Origin: Symbiodinium kawagutii
Lineage: Eukaryota > Sar > Dinophyceae > Suessiales > Symbiodiniaceae
DNA: 64,000 nt
Reading direction: 5' to 3'
Assembly: GCA_009767595.1 (NCBI GenBank)
Contig: VSDK01006318.1
Coordinates: forward strand, 135,092-199,091
Of the stretch, positions 30,709-42,119 are shown one piece after another. Each line of letters opens with the position of its first letter. Positions within the stretch are counted from its first letter, which is position 1. A model generated the notes under the pieces. It had not been told where the DNA came from. It did no database searches and was given only the letters and a program-made list of their open reading frames with translations. The position numbers were made by a program, and so were the translations under genes.

Positions 30709-30846
30709 CTGCTCCAGGCGCAATTGCCATGGTCCCTGGTGGCCAAGGGCGCCATTCGGAGCTTGCGCCAAGTCTGCGGGGTGCGGCCCAGCGGTCTGCG
30801 CATGCTGGAGCCGTGGGACCAGGGGGCCACCCCAGGGAGGAAATGA
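30709..30846 (+). CDS. GC3-rich exon candidate
   Basis: Starts after CAACCAG, stays open to TGA at 30844. It reads LLQAQLPWSLVAKGAIRSLR, then QVCGVRPSGLRMLEPWDQG. About 36 of 43 wobble bases are G or C in this frame, clearly more than the other plus frames. The island is sharply bounded by satellite on the left and AT-rich DNA on the right. No family recognised. The true 3' end may be an internal splice donor. Confidence 0.45.
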   Translation: MLQAQLPWSLVAKGAIRSLRQVCGVRPSGLRMLEPWDQGATPGRK

Positions 30847-31674
30847 CGCCACGGAGCTGTGGATGATGGGAGGCTCGTGGGTGATGATATTGTATGGATA
30901 TAGTATATAGATAAATTAATATCTATGATTAATTGTCTATATTATATGAATAAATATCTATTAGATGATATTTGTGTATATTGGTTGAGAGAGTAATGCC
31001 ACTACGTTACTTGGTGTTAATAAAGTGTATGCACATATTTTTTAAAATGTATATTGGTAGAGAGAGACAGAGGTCAATGGACTCGTTCATGTTATGGTCA
31101 TGTGATGTTATGTGATTATGATGTGATTATGTACATATAATTATAGAATCATAATATATATATGTATTCATGCACATATTGGAATCATATTGGAATTCAA
31201 AATAAATGTTCACATTCCACGGACAAATGTAATTACAAAACTTAGCAATGGTACTTATAGTGACTTAGCGATCCCGTGTCTCTCCAGTCAGCCCGTCAGA
31301 TTCGCAATTCTAGGGGGGTTCCGACGTAAGTGAGACGGGAGTCTGACATGACATGAGGGAGAAGGGTAATCACGCATATAGTCCTGGAAGAAGTGTTATG
31401 ATCCCAGTTGCCGGTTCCAATTTGTACTTGCAACCGTGGTTACAACCCACCAAGAAGTGCAACCTGGGGACTTACTCCCACAGTACAACTTGCAGGGGAT
31501 CATGATCAAAGACTGTGGAGATGAGGTGCTGGGATTATTTTGCATCCTGGTAATGTCCGACTGATGATGAACTCGTTGTTGTTGCATGTACTGATCTTGT
31601 TTGTGTTGCTGTTGGCGGCGGTGGTGTTTTTGCCTTTTTGTTGATGGTTCTTGTCGTTCTTGTGGTGTGTTGGT

Positions 31675-31850
31675 TGTTTGTTTGTTTGTTTGATTGATTG
31701 ATTGATTGTTTGATTGATTGATTGATTGAATGATTGATTGATCGATATTGATTGACTGATTGATTGATCGATTGATTGATCGATATTGATTGACTGATTG
31801 ATTGATCGATCGATTGATCGATTGATTGATCGATTGATGGAATTGTTCGC
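31675..31850 (+). repeat. (GATT)n with nested duplication
   Basis: GATT/GATC units. GATTGATCGATATTGATTGACT occurs twice about 44 bp apart, giving a higher-order repeat. Asn/Gln/Ser strings on the minus strand are its translation. Confidence 0.92.
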
Positions 31851-31949
31851 GTGTTTTCTTTGCACGTCTTTTTGAAAATTCAAAACTAAATGACATGGAA
31901 CTGCCAAGCTGACAACTCACTACGCGCAGCTCGACATCAGGAGGCCACC

Positions 31950-32219
31950 TTGAAAGATGTGCCCATGCGGGAGGCTCGGGGGAAGCCACAGCTGGGCACC
32001 CCAATTGGAAGGGCAATCCGACAACGGATACCATGACAAGGGGACCATCCCCAGCATGATCACTTTGGGCGAGGTCCTCGAACTTGGTATAGAGAACCCC
32101 AAGCTTCGCACACCATGTGTGGTTACCATGTCACTCATGGAAGCACTATTTTTGGGGTGCCCCATTTCGCTGAGGGTCTCACTACCTAGCACCAGCAAAA
32201 ATGATCTCCTCAGATTTTA
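31950..32219 (+). CDS. candidate exon, unknown protein
   Basis: Plus frame to TAA at 32217-32219 reads LEGQSDNGYHDKGTIPSMI, then LGEVLELGIENPKLRTPCVV and MEALFLGCPISLRVSLPST. Wobble G or C is about 60%. The minus strand is also open. No clear splice borders. Confidence 0.3.
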
Positions 32220-32942
32220 AGCTAACAGACCATGTTTTGGCTTATTGGTACTGGTACCCGAAGGTGTACAGGCACATATCTTGTGCAACCTTAGCTTCAC
32301 ATTCTTAACGTGACGTTTTGCAGGATGAGCATTTGTTGAAACTTCCGCTGAGTGAAAGCTACCTCCAATCGAATCTGTACATCCATATGTGGGTCCTTCC
32401 AACTCCACTCGACGATCATGTGCAGGGACACCATAATTTCTACGGGTGCTCCATGTAAGGAAAGTATCACACTATCTGAATCTGTCTGAGTTGTTTGATT
32501 ATGTGGATGTATTTGGTGACATCCCATCAATGATATTGGTCACTCTTGCCACTTGTTTGTAGTAACCATTTTTTAAACTGTCAACCACTATTGTTCTGAA
32601 TGTGTGGTACCAAGATACCTGTTCTGCGACCGTTTTGCTGAGAACTTCACCTTCGTCAGATTTGCAAGGTTTGAACCCTCACGAGTGTGGAGGTGTGTCC
32701 ACAGAAGGTGTACAAGACACGTTGTGGCTTCTTCAACCAAATGTGGTTGGTGATCACTCTGAAATGGAAGAGCCTGTATGACCTCAAAGTTCTAAATTTA
32801 TACACATTAGTCACATTAGTGAACGAATTCGTAGTTGAAATATGCAATGATGATACCAATCATGTTGTCCATGGGTTACTCGAGTAATATAGTACTGTGA
32901 ATAGATTTACAATCTGCAGCTGCATATGTATTCATGTATGGT

Positions 32943-33018
32943 GGTCTGAAATAAGGGTACCCCCAAATCATCCTTTATAAGTAATAAACCATCCATTGGG
33001 GGTCCCGTATTTTTGATA
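32943..33018 (+). mobile_element. family B MITE-like element
   Basis: GGGTACCCCCAAATCATCC then AAGTAATAAACC.TCCATTGGGGGTCCC; the outer TTTCT/AGAAA ends are worn. Confidence 0.6.
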
Positions 33019-33099
33019 AAGCACCATATGTATACTTGCATGTGTATAGACATGTATACATTATACACGCAATTTATGTAGATCTTCCACAGGATCTCA

Positions 33100-33930
33100 A
33101 CGCCAGGGGGAGGAGTTCCCATCCCTGCCCTGTGTGGCTTTCTCGGCTGCCGGCATTTGCTCCGTTTCTCAGAGCTTCTTAGTGCCTTGGTCGAGAGGAT
33201 AGGTCCCGGGAAGGTCCTGGTCCAGGATCCGAGGTGCTACAAGGAAAGCTCCCAATGGATAACTAAGTTGGTTTGAACTAGTAGAATCAAGTGGATTAGC
33301 ATAACTTATCTGAAATCAATATGAATCATTATGAATCAAGGATTTAAAGTAATGTGCACAAGCGAGATCGCAAAATTGCACAAGTGAGTAAGATTCCTTG
33401 AATCGTGTTTAGTCAATGGTGACACCGATAAGAACCGTTTACCAATTTTGGGACCTAGCCCTCACTGCATTTGTTGGTTGCTACTGCTATTGCTCATGAC
33501 GATTTGTGTTATGACTTTTGCAGATGCACTGTATTATTGTTGCGTGTGTCCCTCTCATTCTTGAGTATATCATTTGCTGGCATCGGTTGTAGACACCACC
33601 ATTAAAATCCATTGTCTAGCCCCCCTACTGAACAATTTGATGAACCACAACTTTATAATCTTTGCTGAGCACTACAAAGTGATATAACGTCATTGGTCAT
33701 TGTTGGAGGCACACTATGCACACCATTCTTATGATCATCCGATAATACTCCTTGTTCATGTAAGACTTATTACTCATGATCAATTGCTATTTCTAGATAT
33801 TACGATAGCATTACTGTACGTGGATTACATTCCATACTCATCATCAACTATTCATGATTCAATCCCCAATTGCCGCAATTTTCCCCAGAAGTGCATGATG
33901 GATGATGGGAGCATGTAGACGTTGGAAAAC
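33100..33930. other. no gene recognised
   Basis: AT-leaning sequence without supported exons or clear repeats. Confidence 0.45.
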
Positions 33931-33934
33931 CTCG

Positions 33935-34105
33935 AAAATCCAACCAGGTTATAACCACGGTTTTAACCATCACCAGGCTTTTAACCAGCATAAACCAGCA
34001 GAATTCATGAATCTCAACCAGCATCAACCAGCAGAAACCAACAAAAATCATAATTCAAACCAGCATAAACCAGCATAAATCACCATAAATCAGCATAAAT
34101 CCACC
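33935..34105 (+). repeat. AACCAGCATAA minisatellite
   Basis: Degenerate decamer/undecamer array (AAACCAGCATAAACCAGCA). Confidence 0.85.
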
Positions 34106-34106
34106 C

Positions 34107-34300
34107 CAAGTCCAGGGTTTCCACGGGAGATCTTCCCATCGCCGGGGGGGTCCCGTTGTGCCCCCGGCCCGGGTGCCCCTCCCCTCCCAAGGACTTCGCC
34201 GGGGAGCCGGTGGAGCGAGTGCTGGGAGCGGATCTTCGACGGGCACCGCTGCATTGGGTGCTGCCGAATGAGATGCTTGGAGCAAAGCATGTAGCAAAGC
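34107..34300. other. GC-rich exon-like island, strand undecided
   Basis: The plus frame reads KSRVSTGDLPIAGGVPLC, then KDFAGEPVERVLGADLRRAP and LHWVLPNEML. A minus frame sharing the same wobble positions is also open (SPAKSLGGEGHPGRGHNGTP). Wobble G or C is high in both, so bias cannot choose. The island is flanked by minisatellites on both sides. Confidence 0.33.
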
Positions 34301-34304
34301 ATGG

Positions 34305-34500
34305 GAAAATTGGTGGATGGTTTGGTGGATGGTTTGGGTGTTGAGATGGTGGATGATGGTTGGTCATGGTTGATGATGGTTGGTGATTTGGTGGATGATT
34401 TGGGGTGTTGAGATGGTGGATGGATTGGTTGATGAGATGGTTGTTGAGATGGTGGATGATTTGGTTGATGATTTGGTGGTTGGTTTCGAACATTTGTTTT
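34305..34500 (+). repeat. GATGGTGGATGATTTGGTT minisatellite
   Basis: Degenerate 10-20 bp units rich in GATGGTT and GGTGGAT. Confidence 0.8.
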
Positions 34501-35197
34501 TATTTGGTTTGGACAAATGGTTGGTTGGTTCAGGAATGTATGAAAGAAGGATGCCTTGCCTTGCGAATTCCGGCTGCGCATTGGGTGAAGCTGGGGTTTC
34601 TAGAAAGGTGGGGCCTCTTTGTCATGTCTACCACGACTGCTAATTAGTTATTTTGGTTAACCCTATAGTATAAACCCACTCAGCTAAGTGGGGGGGGGCC
34701 ATCCTTGTAGCAAGCAGCATTACTAGCAGAAGATCTCCTGCCTGTTCGGTGGCTTCAAACTCATCACTGGAATTAGCTGATCAATGGCTACATGGGGATA
34801 TCATGGGATATCAAGACTAGGATCAACAGAGGGATATGAACCATACGGATGTGAACCTATGATATTGATTGATGGCAAATTTACTTTGGAGTCCTGATTA
34901 TGGTGTCGTGCGGGCAAATTTGGCGAACAAATAGGTGGTTAAGTGTGAGGATCCTTCCATGATTTATCTATGGTTGATCACGTTTCAAGGGTGGCAAAAT
35001 GACTGGTCTTGGTTCATAGTTTGACCTTCGGACCGGATAGGTCCGGATAGGTGGCTGACATCCAGAGGCGCCTTATGTGACTTAAACAAAACACGTTAGA
35101 TATGTAGTTCTCTGGGGTTGTCATAGCCTCACGCAGCTGTTTGATGCAGCTATCTACTGGTTCAAGAAATCATGTCATGCCGGTTATCTATTTGGGT

Positions 35198-35286
35198 GTT
35201 TCTCAATATAGGGGACACCTAAATCATCCAATAGTAGTTATCATTTATAGTAACAAACCAACCATTTGAGGGGTCCCCGGTTTTCT
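35198..35286 (+). mobile_element. family B MITE-like element
   Basis: GTTTCTCAATATAGGGGACACC start, AAATCATCCAATAGTAGTTA, ACAAACCAACCATTTGAGG and GGTCCCCGGTTTTCTGG end. Confidence 0.65.
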
Positions 35287-35455
35287 GGCTTTGAGCAGTT
35301 GGTAGATGGTTGCAGCGACCATGAACTTACCGGGTAGGTGCCTGAAATGACTATAATCTACCAAAGGCATTATTCATGAACATATCAAGTTCAGTCATCA
35401 AAGTTCCATGCGTTTTACTATCCAGGTTCTATCCATCATTAGCATTGTTCATTCT

Positions 35456-35577
35456 ATGGCTATGGGTCAAAACCCTGTACCCATGGTTCCCCCAGCAGAA
35501 GCCATTGTTTTCCCTATGGCTTTGTTGCTTATTATCCCCCATTATTGGTAGGTAAAAGCCTTGACCCATGGCCACAT
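35456..35577 (+). mobile_element. family A MITE
   Basis: 122 bp with ends ATGGCTATGGGTCAA and TTGACCCATGGCCACAT. The interior CCCTGTACCCATGGTTCCCC, then CATTGTTTTCCCTAT, is as in other copies. Confidence 0.75.
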
Positions 35578-35630
35578 GCGTATCACTTGTTAACTATGTG
35601 ATACCCTTATCATCGTAGCTTCTGCCATAG

Positions 35631-36653
35631 GATGGTGCTGTTGGGCACACTGACCCTGATCCAAGGACAAACAAGTGGCTGAATTTGGAGGCCCACCTGG
35701 AGGGCATCGTGTATATTCGATTACCTAGAGGTCTCCCTGTTTTGGACCATTTACCTTCGAGGTGTTTACAGATATTAATGCTACTGTTGATCATTACTGG
35801 CTGGATGGTTTCATCATCTCTTGTGCTTGTTTCCATCCAGACCTGCCATGCTCAAGCAGTTTGACAAACGTTGAAGAGGATGCTGGAAAACGGCTCGCCA
35901 ACGAGCCCTGAATTTCAGAATTCAGCCCTGAGCAACGTTGTTGCGGGCTCAACCGGCAACCAGTCATGGACCAAGGACAATCTGCTTTGAGATTAGATTG
36001 GAGATCAGGGGGGTTCGACTACAGCGATAGTTATTTGATCATGGCAAATGAAGCAGGATATTATATAGTTCATAAGTAAGAAAGAAAGAGCTATTGGTGG
36101 ATAAGTACTCCGCTGACACTGGAGGAGGATGCGAGGTTGTAGAAGTCTCGACAAAGCTGACACTTCAAGTAATGACAATCATGGCGCACCAAAAGTCCCG
36201 ATTGCTGGAACCTCGATGGAGACATGAAGCCATCAGATCCATCAGATTTGTAAAGGAAAACACGAGGCAAAACACCAAGTTGGTCACTTCCACAAAATGT
36301 CAGATTCACAATGAGAAGCCAGCAAAAGAGCGCATCCTGTTGGAGCAGCAGCGAATGCCCACGTTTGTCATGGCCCCCTGTTGAAGCCACCATTACTGCA
36401 GGGAAAACAACGACTGTTTTCTGGCAAGACTGTTGGCCGCTGGTTATTGTTCAGCTTTCATGATTGAACTGCAACCTCAACTTGCAAGTTGCCAGATGAA
36501 TTTCTTCCCAAGGTCAACCACCCCGCCCTTGTAACCGTGGAGTCCTGGGGGCCGCAGCCACAGGCCTGGGTGCCTCTTGAAAGACTGCACAAAAGTACCT
36601 TTGCAGGAGCATCCAGCTGTGCTTTGCGCATCATGCTTGGCCACATTTTTTGA
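35631..36653 (+). CDS. candidate exon cluster, unknown protein
   Basis: Three pieces on the plus strand. (1) 35631-35864, right after the acceptor CGTAGCTTCTGCCATAG: reads TDPDPRTNKWLNLEAHLEGI (wobble almost all G/C), then a membrane-like LQILMLLLIITGWMV, to TGA. The frame continues past the stop as LENGSPTSPEFQNSALSNVV. (2) 36094-36384: reads STKLTLQVMTIMAHQKSRLL, then RWRHEAIRSIRFVKENTRQN. (3) 36489-36653 after CAACTTGCAAG: reads LPDEFLPKVNHPALVTVESW, then GPQPQAWVPLERLHKST, to TGA. Piece 3 has 18 of 22 wobble bases G/C over its core. Whether they join in one transcript is not shown. No family recognised. Confidence 0.4.
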
Positions 36654-37068
36654 ACCAGAAATGTACAAATTATGATGTACAAGTGATGGAATTATACATT
36701 GTTAACTTGATGATGTGGTGATTGTGCTGTCCACATGATGTACATACGCTTATCCGATGTATATAATAGCCGTTGAGAGCATGCAAGCGCAAAAGCAAAA
36801 TCCATCGCTAGTCAATTCAAACTGTTGAGGCCTTTTCAAAGACTAGCATTTTGTTCGTGTTTGAAAGGTCTGAGATCCAAGGGTGTCAGATCGCACATTA
36901 TGTGCAAGAATGGGATGGTACATTTGTTGGCAAACCGTGACTTTCAAGCAGAGATGTCCACATGTGCTTGAGCCATGTTCCTGTTCACCTTTGGGCGTCA
37001 CAAGTGGTGTCGTAGGATGTTGTGGATCCAAAATCTACACCCTGGTATCCCAAGAATGACACTGAATC

Positions 37069-37389
37069 GTGGTTTTGGATGTTAAGCCTGCCAGGTTGGG
37101 TGAAAATTCGATATCTCCAGGAGGTGTCAAACCTACGTGTGTAGTATCCTTGCCGCTTCACTGCAGGAGCCAATCGCTTGAGACAAAGTCGTCCAAATGC
37201 TCAATTCCAGGATGGGCGATAGCTGATGCTCCCAGGATGCGATTTATCTTGGCTCATGACGGATCCATTCCTCCAGAGGCCGGGCTTTGTAGGGAAACAT
37301 CCATCAACTGCCTGCATTTTTCGAGTGTCCAAATTGGAAGTTCCAAATTGGAAGAAGAAGGGATAAACCTATTTGCCAAAAATCCTTAG
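37069..37389 (+). CDS. 106-codon open frame, unknown
   Basis: Plus frame of ordinary composition ending in TAG: KPARLGENSISPGGVKPTC, then ISPPEAGLCRETS-like and SSKLEEEGINLFAKNP. No splice or wobble support. It lies 400 bp downstream of the previous cluster on the same strand. Confidence 0.25.
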   Translation: MVLDVKPARLGENSISPGGVKPTCVVSLPLHCRSQSLETKSSKCSIPGWAIADAPRMRFILAHDGSIPPEAGLCRETSINCLHFSSVQIGSSKLEEEGINLFAKNP

Positions 37390-37399
37390 TTCATCAGCT

Positions 37400-38480
37400 T
37401 GTTTGTAGTGGTTCTACCACCATTTTGAAAGAATCACGCTAGCACGTCGTTGAGATACAACGATTGGTCAAGCAAGATGGGTCAGCAAACCAAAAAGGCC
37501 TATTTTTTGGTTGTCATCTCCTATCATTGAGCATGATCATCGCATGATCAAACATTGTCATTCACGGTCAAGAATGGGGGCTTGTACCTGCGGCAGAGTT
37601 GTTGATTGGCATTGATAGACCTCGCGTCTAAAAGGCGTTACTACTCAACCAAGAGTGGTTGATGTTGCTATTTCTCCAAGGATATGCCACGAAAGATGTA
37701 GGATCTATATATAGCAATTTTCAGCCGATGACCCGCCAGTTTCAGGGCAAGCATGCTTAATTAAAGACTGTTGATATCTATATATATACACGTATATTTA
37801 CATAAGTACATGCACATGCATTGATGTAGCAGGGACTGTTTCACGGCTTTCAACTATTAGACCTTGTCAATTAATAGATGGTTGTCAATAGTTGCTACCA
37901 CAACAATAGAGTGCCTGGCGTGGAGTTTCTTCCAAGATATGAACGGGCAGACCTCTTAATTAGCATTAGACCCGGATGTTCAGACATGAACAGGATAGGC
38001 TTTGGCAAAGAATGACCTATCTAGTGACCGATTACTGCTTTTTTGCGCTGTTTGGTCCAACATGTGTACGCAACTGGATCTATGATGAACAATGTTTCAT
38101 ACGCAACTGTCTATGGTTAGATCATCAAATATGTCCATATTCATATCAAGCAAAGTATATCACAGATATGCGACTGCGCAACTGCACAGACATTCGATCC
38201 ATTTCACCATGTCGCTGATGCAGTGAATTCATGGGCGAATACCAGATCACCAAATCATGGTTACCCATAGTTACCCATAGTTGCCACTTAGTTACCCCTA
38301 GTTATCACCCTACAACTGGTAGTAACATGTAGTAACCCTCAGTTACCAGTGGATGTGTGTGGTTGGCAGGGAGCGATTTGTAGTCGTGGTCTCTGAGCTA
38401 CAGGGAGTGTTCTACCAATCGCCAGGAGCCAGATGAAGACGAGGTGAGAGCCGATACCGTGGCCATCATCGGTGATACCT
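37400..38480. other. no gene recognised; GTTACCCATA repeat at 38256-38350
   Basis: AT-leaning sequence. Near its end are degenerate copies of GGTTACCCATAGTTACCC. Confidence 0.45.
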
Positions 38481-38484
38481 AATG

Positions 38485-38650
38485 AGTTGGTTGGTTGGTG
38501 AATGGTTTGTGAATGGTTATGATTGGTTAATGTTTGGTTGATTTTTCTTAATGATTGATTGGTTAGTGGTTGGTCAATGATTGGTTAATGAGTAGTCGAT
38601 GATTAGTTAATGGTCGGTTGAAATCCTCGTTGTTTGGTTAATCACATATG
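38485..38650 (+). repeat. GATTGGTTAATG minisatellite
   Basis: Degenerate GGTTGGTTAATGATTGG units. Confidence 0.8.
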
Positions 38651-39617
38651 ACTGGATGCAAACGAGCACCTGTGGATGGTCAGTGATTCATAGTTGCTTA
38701 GCTCTCAGATTGTGTTGGTACTACCTCAAAATCATTGGTTGGTAAGCATCCGATAATAAGCTAAACAAACCATGGAACCAAACAGCAGAGTGGGCAATCA
38801 AGCCAACTGCAGGATGGACCAAAGCTGGGATGGGAACAGCACGAAGTTCGAGGGACAACAATCAGAGATGGCGGCAAGCAGATGATTGGCAGCATATATA
38901 TGCTAAGCAATGGACTGTGAGCAATCACCGAGAACCAACTGGGGATACTGACAGCTCAATGCTCCTGCTATCCCCAACTTCGAACATAGATATCGAGATC
39001 TTGATTCTTTGAAACAACAGCAACTCTTTCCAGACTTCAATCTACCATTTTTGGGGGAACAAAAGGAATTAGAGGCACTTGCGTAGTCAATGATAACGGA
39101 GCAGGTCATGGCACCGAAAACATCTACGAGACTTGGAGTTGATAGCTGGAGCAGTTGAAGGAGAGGAATGACTATCAACGGCAGCACAAGAACTACGCCA
39201 AAGGGGCGCCGCCATAATTTCTCACTAATGTTACGACTACTTTTTTCATTTGCAGGTGTACAGATATGACGCAGACATCTGAACACATGTGCTTTTTGAT
39301 TTCAATATTGGAAGGATTGTGCAAGAATGATCTCACATAGACACCATTTTCTTGGTCTTAAGATCTATACTCATTTGTACTAAGCACACCCATCTAGCTC
39401 TATCATATCTTAGAACCATCTATCATATCATGATGGTATACAGATATCTTCCTAAGTGTATCTAGGGTCTTTTCCCTTTCCAAGCAGGGTTTTCCCTAGC
39501 ACCAATGATCGCACACTACTGGCAAGTGCATCTACATCTATTATATTTATATCCTTAGAAACAGAGAGAACTATCCTATGATCATTTCTATAGGATTTTT
39601 TCATATCATATCACCAT

Positions 39618-39775
39618 TGTTGTTGGTTGGTTAACTAATGGTTAACTAATGGTTAACTACTGTTGGTTGGTTGGAATGGTTGGTTATATAACCATTGTTG
39701 TTGACTATGTTATTATCCCCTATAGTTAACCTATAGTTAACCTATTAGTTGTTGTTGGTTGGTTAACTAATGGGG
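39618..39775 (+). repeat. duplicated TTGTTGTTGGTTGGTTAACT block
   Basis: The 25-bp word TTGTTGTTGGTTGGTTAACT+AATGG occurs at both ends of the block, with GGTTAACTAATGGTTAACTA and TATAGTTAACCTATAGTTAA between. Confidence 0.8.
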
Positions 39776-39803
39776 GATTCTCCCCCATGTCGCCATATCC
39801 CAG

Positions 39804-39946
39804 CCTCGCAGGCCACGGGCTCCGCTTCCGCCAGCCTCTTCGAGGACCGAGTTCAGCCCACCGTGGCCTTCCTCTTGAGCCCGGGGCGCGAAGGCCACCC
39901 GGGGGGTGGAGCCGTGGTGGGGCCATGGTGGCCACTGGCCCTTTAA
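39804..39946 (+). CDS. GC3-rich exon candidate
   Basis: After CGCCATATCCCAG the frame reads ASQATGSASASLFEDRVQP, then TVAFLLSPGREGHPGGGAVV and GPWWPLAL to TAA. About 41 of 52 wobble bases are G or C, more than in the minus frame. The island is bounded by GGTTAACT repeats on the left and a 60-bp duplication on the right. No family recognised. Confidence 0.42.
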
Positions 39947-39980
39947 AGGGGAGGCCTGGAGCGGCCGCCAGGAGTGACTT

Positions 39981-40098
39981 GAAGCAAATGGTGGTTAGAT
40001 ATATCTACTATCTATGGATTAGCTTGGTAGTATGGATTTTAAGCAAATGGTAGTTGTGATACCTAACATTTGTTTGGATTAGCTTGGTAGTTTTTGAG
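39981..40098 (+). repeat. 60-bp tandem duplication
   Basis: AAGCAAATGGTRGTT and GGATTAGCTTGGTAG recur 59-60 bp apart. Confidence 0.8.
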
Positions 40099-40825
40099 AT
40101 GTTTTGATTAGTAGGGATGTGTTTCTTTTTTTTTGGGCGTGCACTTAGTGTTTCTGGTTCATGTTTTCATGGTGAACTAGTTTGGAAATTCTATAGGTCC
40201 AGAATGCAATGATTAATGTATGAGAAATTGGTGGATAAGACGGAGTAATGAGCTCATGGTCATTGTTTCTTAGTTATAGAGCATGTTCCTCAAGATATTA
40301 GTATCATTAGTATCCCAGAAACGATTGATGGGAAAGCCTAGAGAACGTAGAGGAAACGCCAATAATTGGTGGCTCAAACAAGGATCTCCTGTAGATTGTA
40401 GATGTTCCCATCAACCAACCCGGCAATAGTAATCATATACTGTACAGTACGTGGCTTTGTCAACATGCCCCAGAACAAAGGATCTTACAAGCATCAATCC
40501 GTGACAATTGTCGGATTATCATTTGGGGATGCTCTAGGGGCACCATGATAAAGGAAAGGCCTATAGCCCGAATGTTGCATCAGCAATCCGCATGTTCTGC
40601 ATCATGTGTTGCCTATCTCCCAAAATGCGTTCAGATTTGTGGAACCCTGGCTTCCACATGGATAAAATCTATGGAGTTACCCCCAAACAGCTGGAATAAA
40701 CATGTGACGAGGTTGCTCATCCCTCTATGACTGCCCCCAATATCATGAGTTTTTGCCTTGGCTGATGTGCACGACATCCTTGATCCTTGCCACGGTTTCT
40801 TTAGAGCGTGGCTGCTGGTTGCCTA

Positions 40826-40930
40826 GGCAAAGTCTTCTGGAATTTGGTGCATGCTTTTCGGACTGAGATCCAAAAGGCGTGGTGCAGCTTGTGTTTTCTG
40901 CGCTGGTCTCCGATTTTGAGACGGCGGACA
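40826..40930 (+). CDS. possible exon, unknown
   Basis: After CTGCTGGTTGCCTAG the frame reads KVFWNLVHAFRTEIQKAWCS and LCFLRWSPILRRR, with wobble G/C about 63%. The minus strand is open over 40743-41012. Low confidence. Confidence 0.25.
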
Positions 40931-41059
40931 CATACAGTGGCACAATTATGTGATTGTGTTCATAAACTATGTGACGCGGCAAATTGATGGTTTCCCAACT
41001 GAAATCCAACATTTTAGACGATGGTTGCGGGTACCCCTTCTAAGGATATGTGTTCAAAA

Positions 41060-41160
41060 ATTTCACATATTCACATCTATATATAGATATAGTTATATAT
41101 ATATAGAGAGAGAGAGACACACATATACATATATATATAATATATATATGTAATGTACAC
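41060..41160. repeat. AT and GAGA microsatellite
   Basis: TATATAGATATAG, GAGAGAGAGAGA and TATATATA runs. Confidence 0.9.
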
Positions 41161-41506
41161 ATTTTGACATGGGTCACGGGTGACCTCCCAGATGTTGGCT
41201 TGATGGTTTTCTTACTTTGTTGACTAAACACTCATCGAGAGTCAAAATCTCTTATCGTCATTTGCATGTGGGTCCATGGAATGAATGAATTTCAGAAGCC
41301 GCCCTGTTTTCGGGTGGCTGGGGTTCTTGTTCCAGTGCCATCAAAGACAATTTGCAGGCTATGATTCTTGTGCACCTGGGTAATGGAATCTCAAAGTCAA
41401 CATCTCAATGTGGTAGTGGTAATGAATCCATCAGTGGTGATTTCCAACAGGTCAATCATCGTTGACACCTTTACGTTGAGGTTCCCCTGCTGCACTATGC
41501 TGCCAG

Positions 41507-41591
41507 GAGATGCTGGTGGTTCATGTGCTCATGCCCATTGCTGTGGATGTCCCGAGCATCTTCTGGCGCCTGCAGACGCAAACCGAGGCTC
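41507..41591 (+). CDS. GC3-rich internal exon candidate
   Basis: Acceptor CTGCACTATGCTGCCAG and donor GAGGCTC|GTGCGT bound 85 bp. It reads EMLVVHVLMPIAVDVPSIFW and RLQTQTEA, with 23 of 30 wobble bases G or C over the frame. The hydrophobic first half could be a membrane helix. Two other frames are open across the region but lack bias. No family recognised. Confidence 0.45.
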
Positions 41592-41777
41592 GTGCGTGAC
41601 AGCCGTAGATTACGTATCACGGATCATCCATTGGGATCCCCCTGGTGGAACCACTAATTTCTTGGAATAGTAGAAGCATGTAGAACCAACTGGTTGACTA
41701 TAAACTGGTCCGTTGGTTCAATAAGGAATTCCAGCGCCCCCATCCCTGAGACAACCGACGATCTTCGCAGTGACTGA

Positions 41778-42119
41778 TTGGTGCGAGTTGTGCCGCGCAT
41801 TTCGGCAGGTAAAATCGTTCAGAATGTAGGCTGTTGGACTTACAATGGCATCAGGGTCGTGGCTGCGACAGATTTTCGAAGACATCGGGTTGTACCCAAT
41901 TCCCTCAACTCATGGTATCAGTTGTTGCTACTTTCAAGACCAATGATCGATGCTTTTGATGTGGTGTACCCAAGTTGTTTTTTTCTTGTGATTTGTCAGT
42001 CGATTATACTTGGAAGCTGGGATTTGCTTGCCATAAGCCATGTTTGCAGATTAATCAAAGATCATCAAACATTTGTTGGATTCCACAATTGCAGACTTGA
42101 GTTGTTGGGGCAACAGTAA
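41778..42119 (+). other. 113-codon open frame, uncertain
   Basis: Begins with TTG, with a hydrophobic middle (PSCFFLVICQSIILG). It contains internal splice-like sites (GGCAG|GTAAAA). No wobble bias. Confidence 0.22.
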
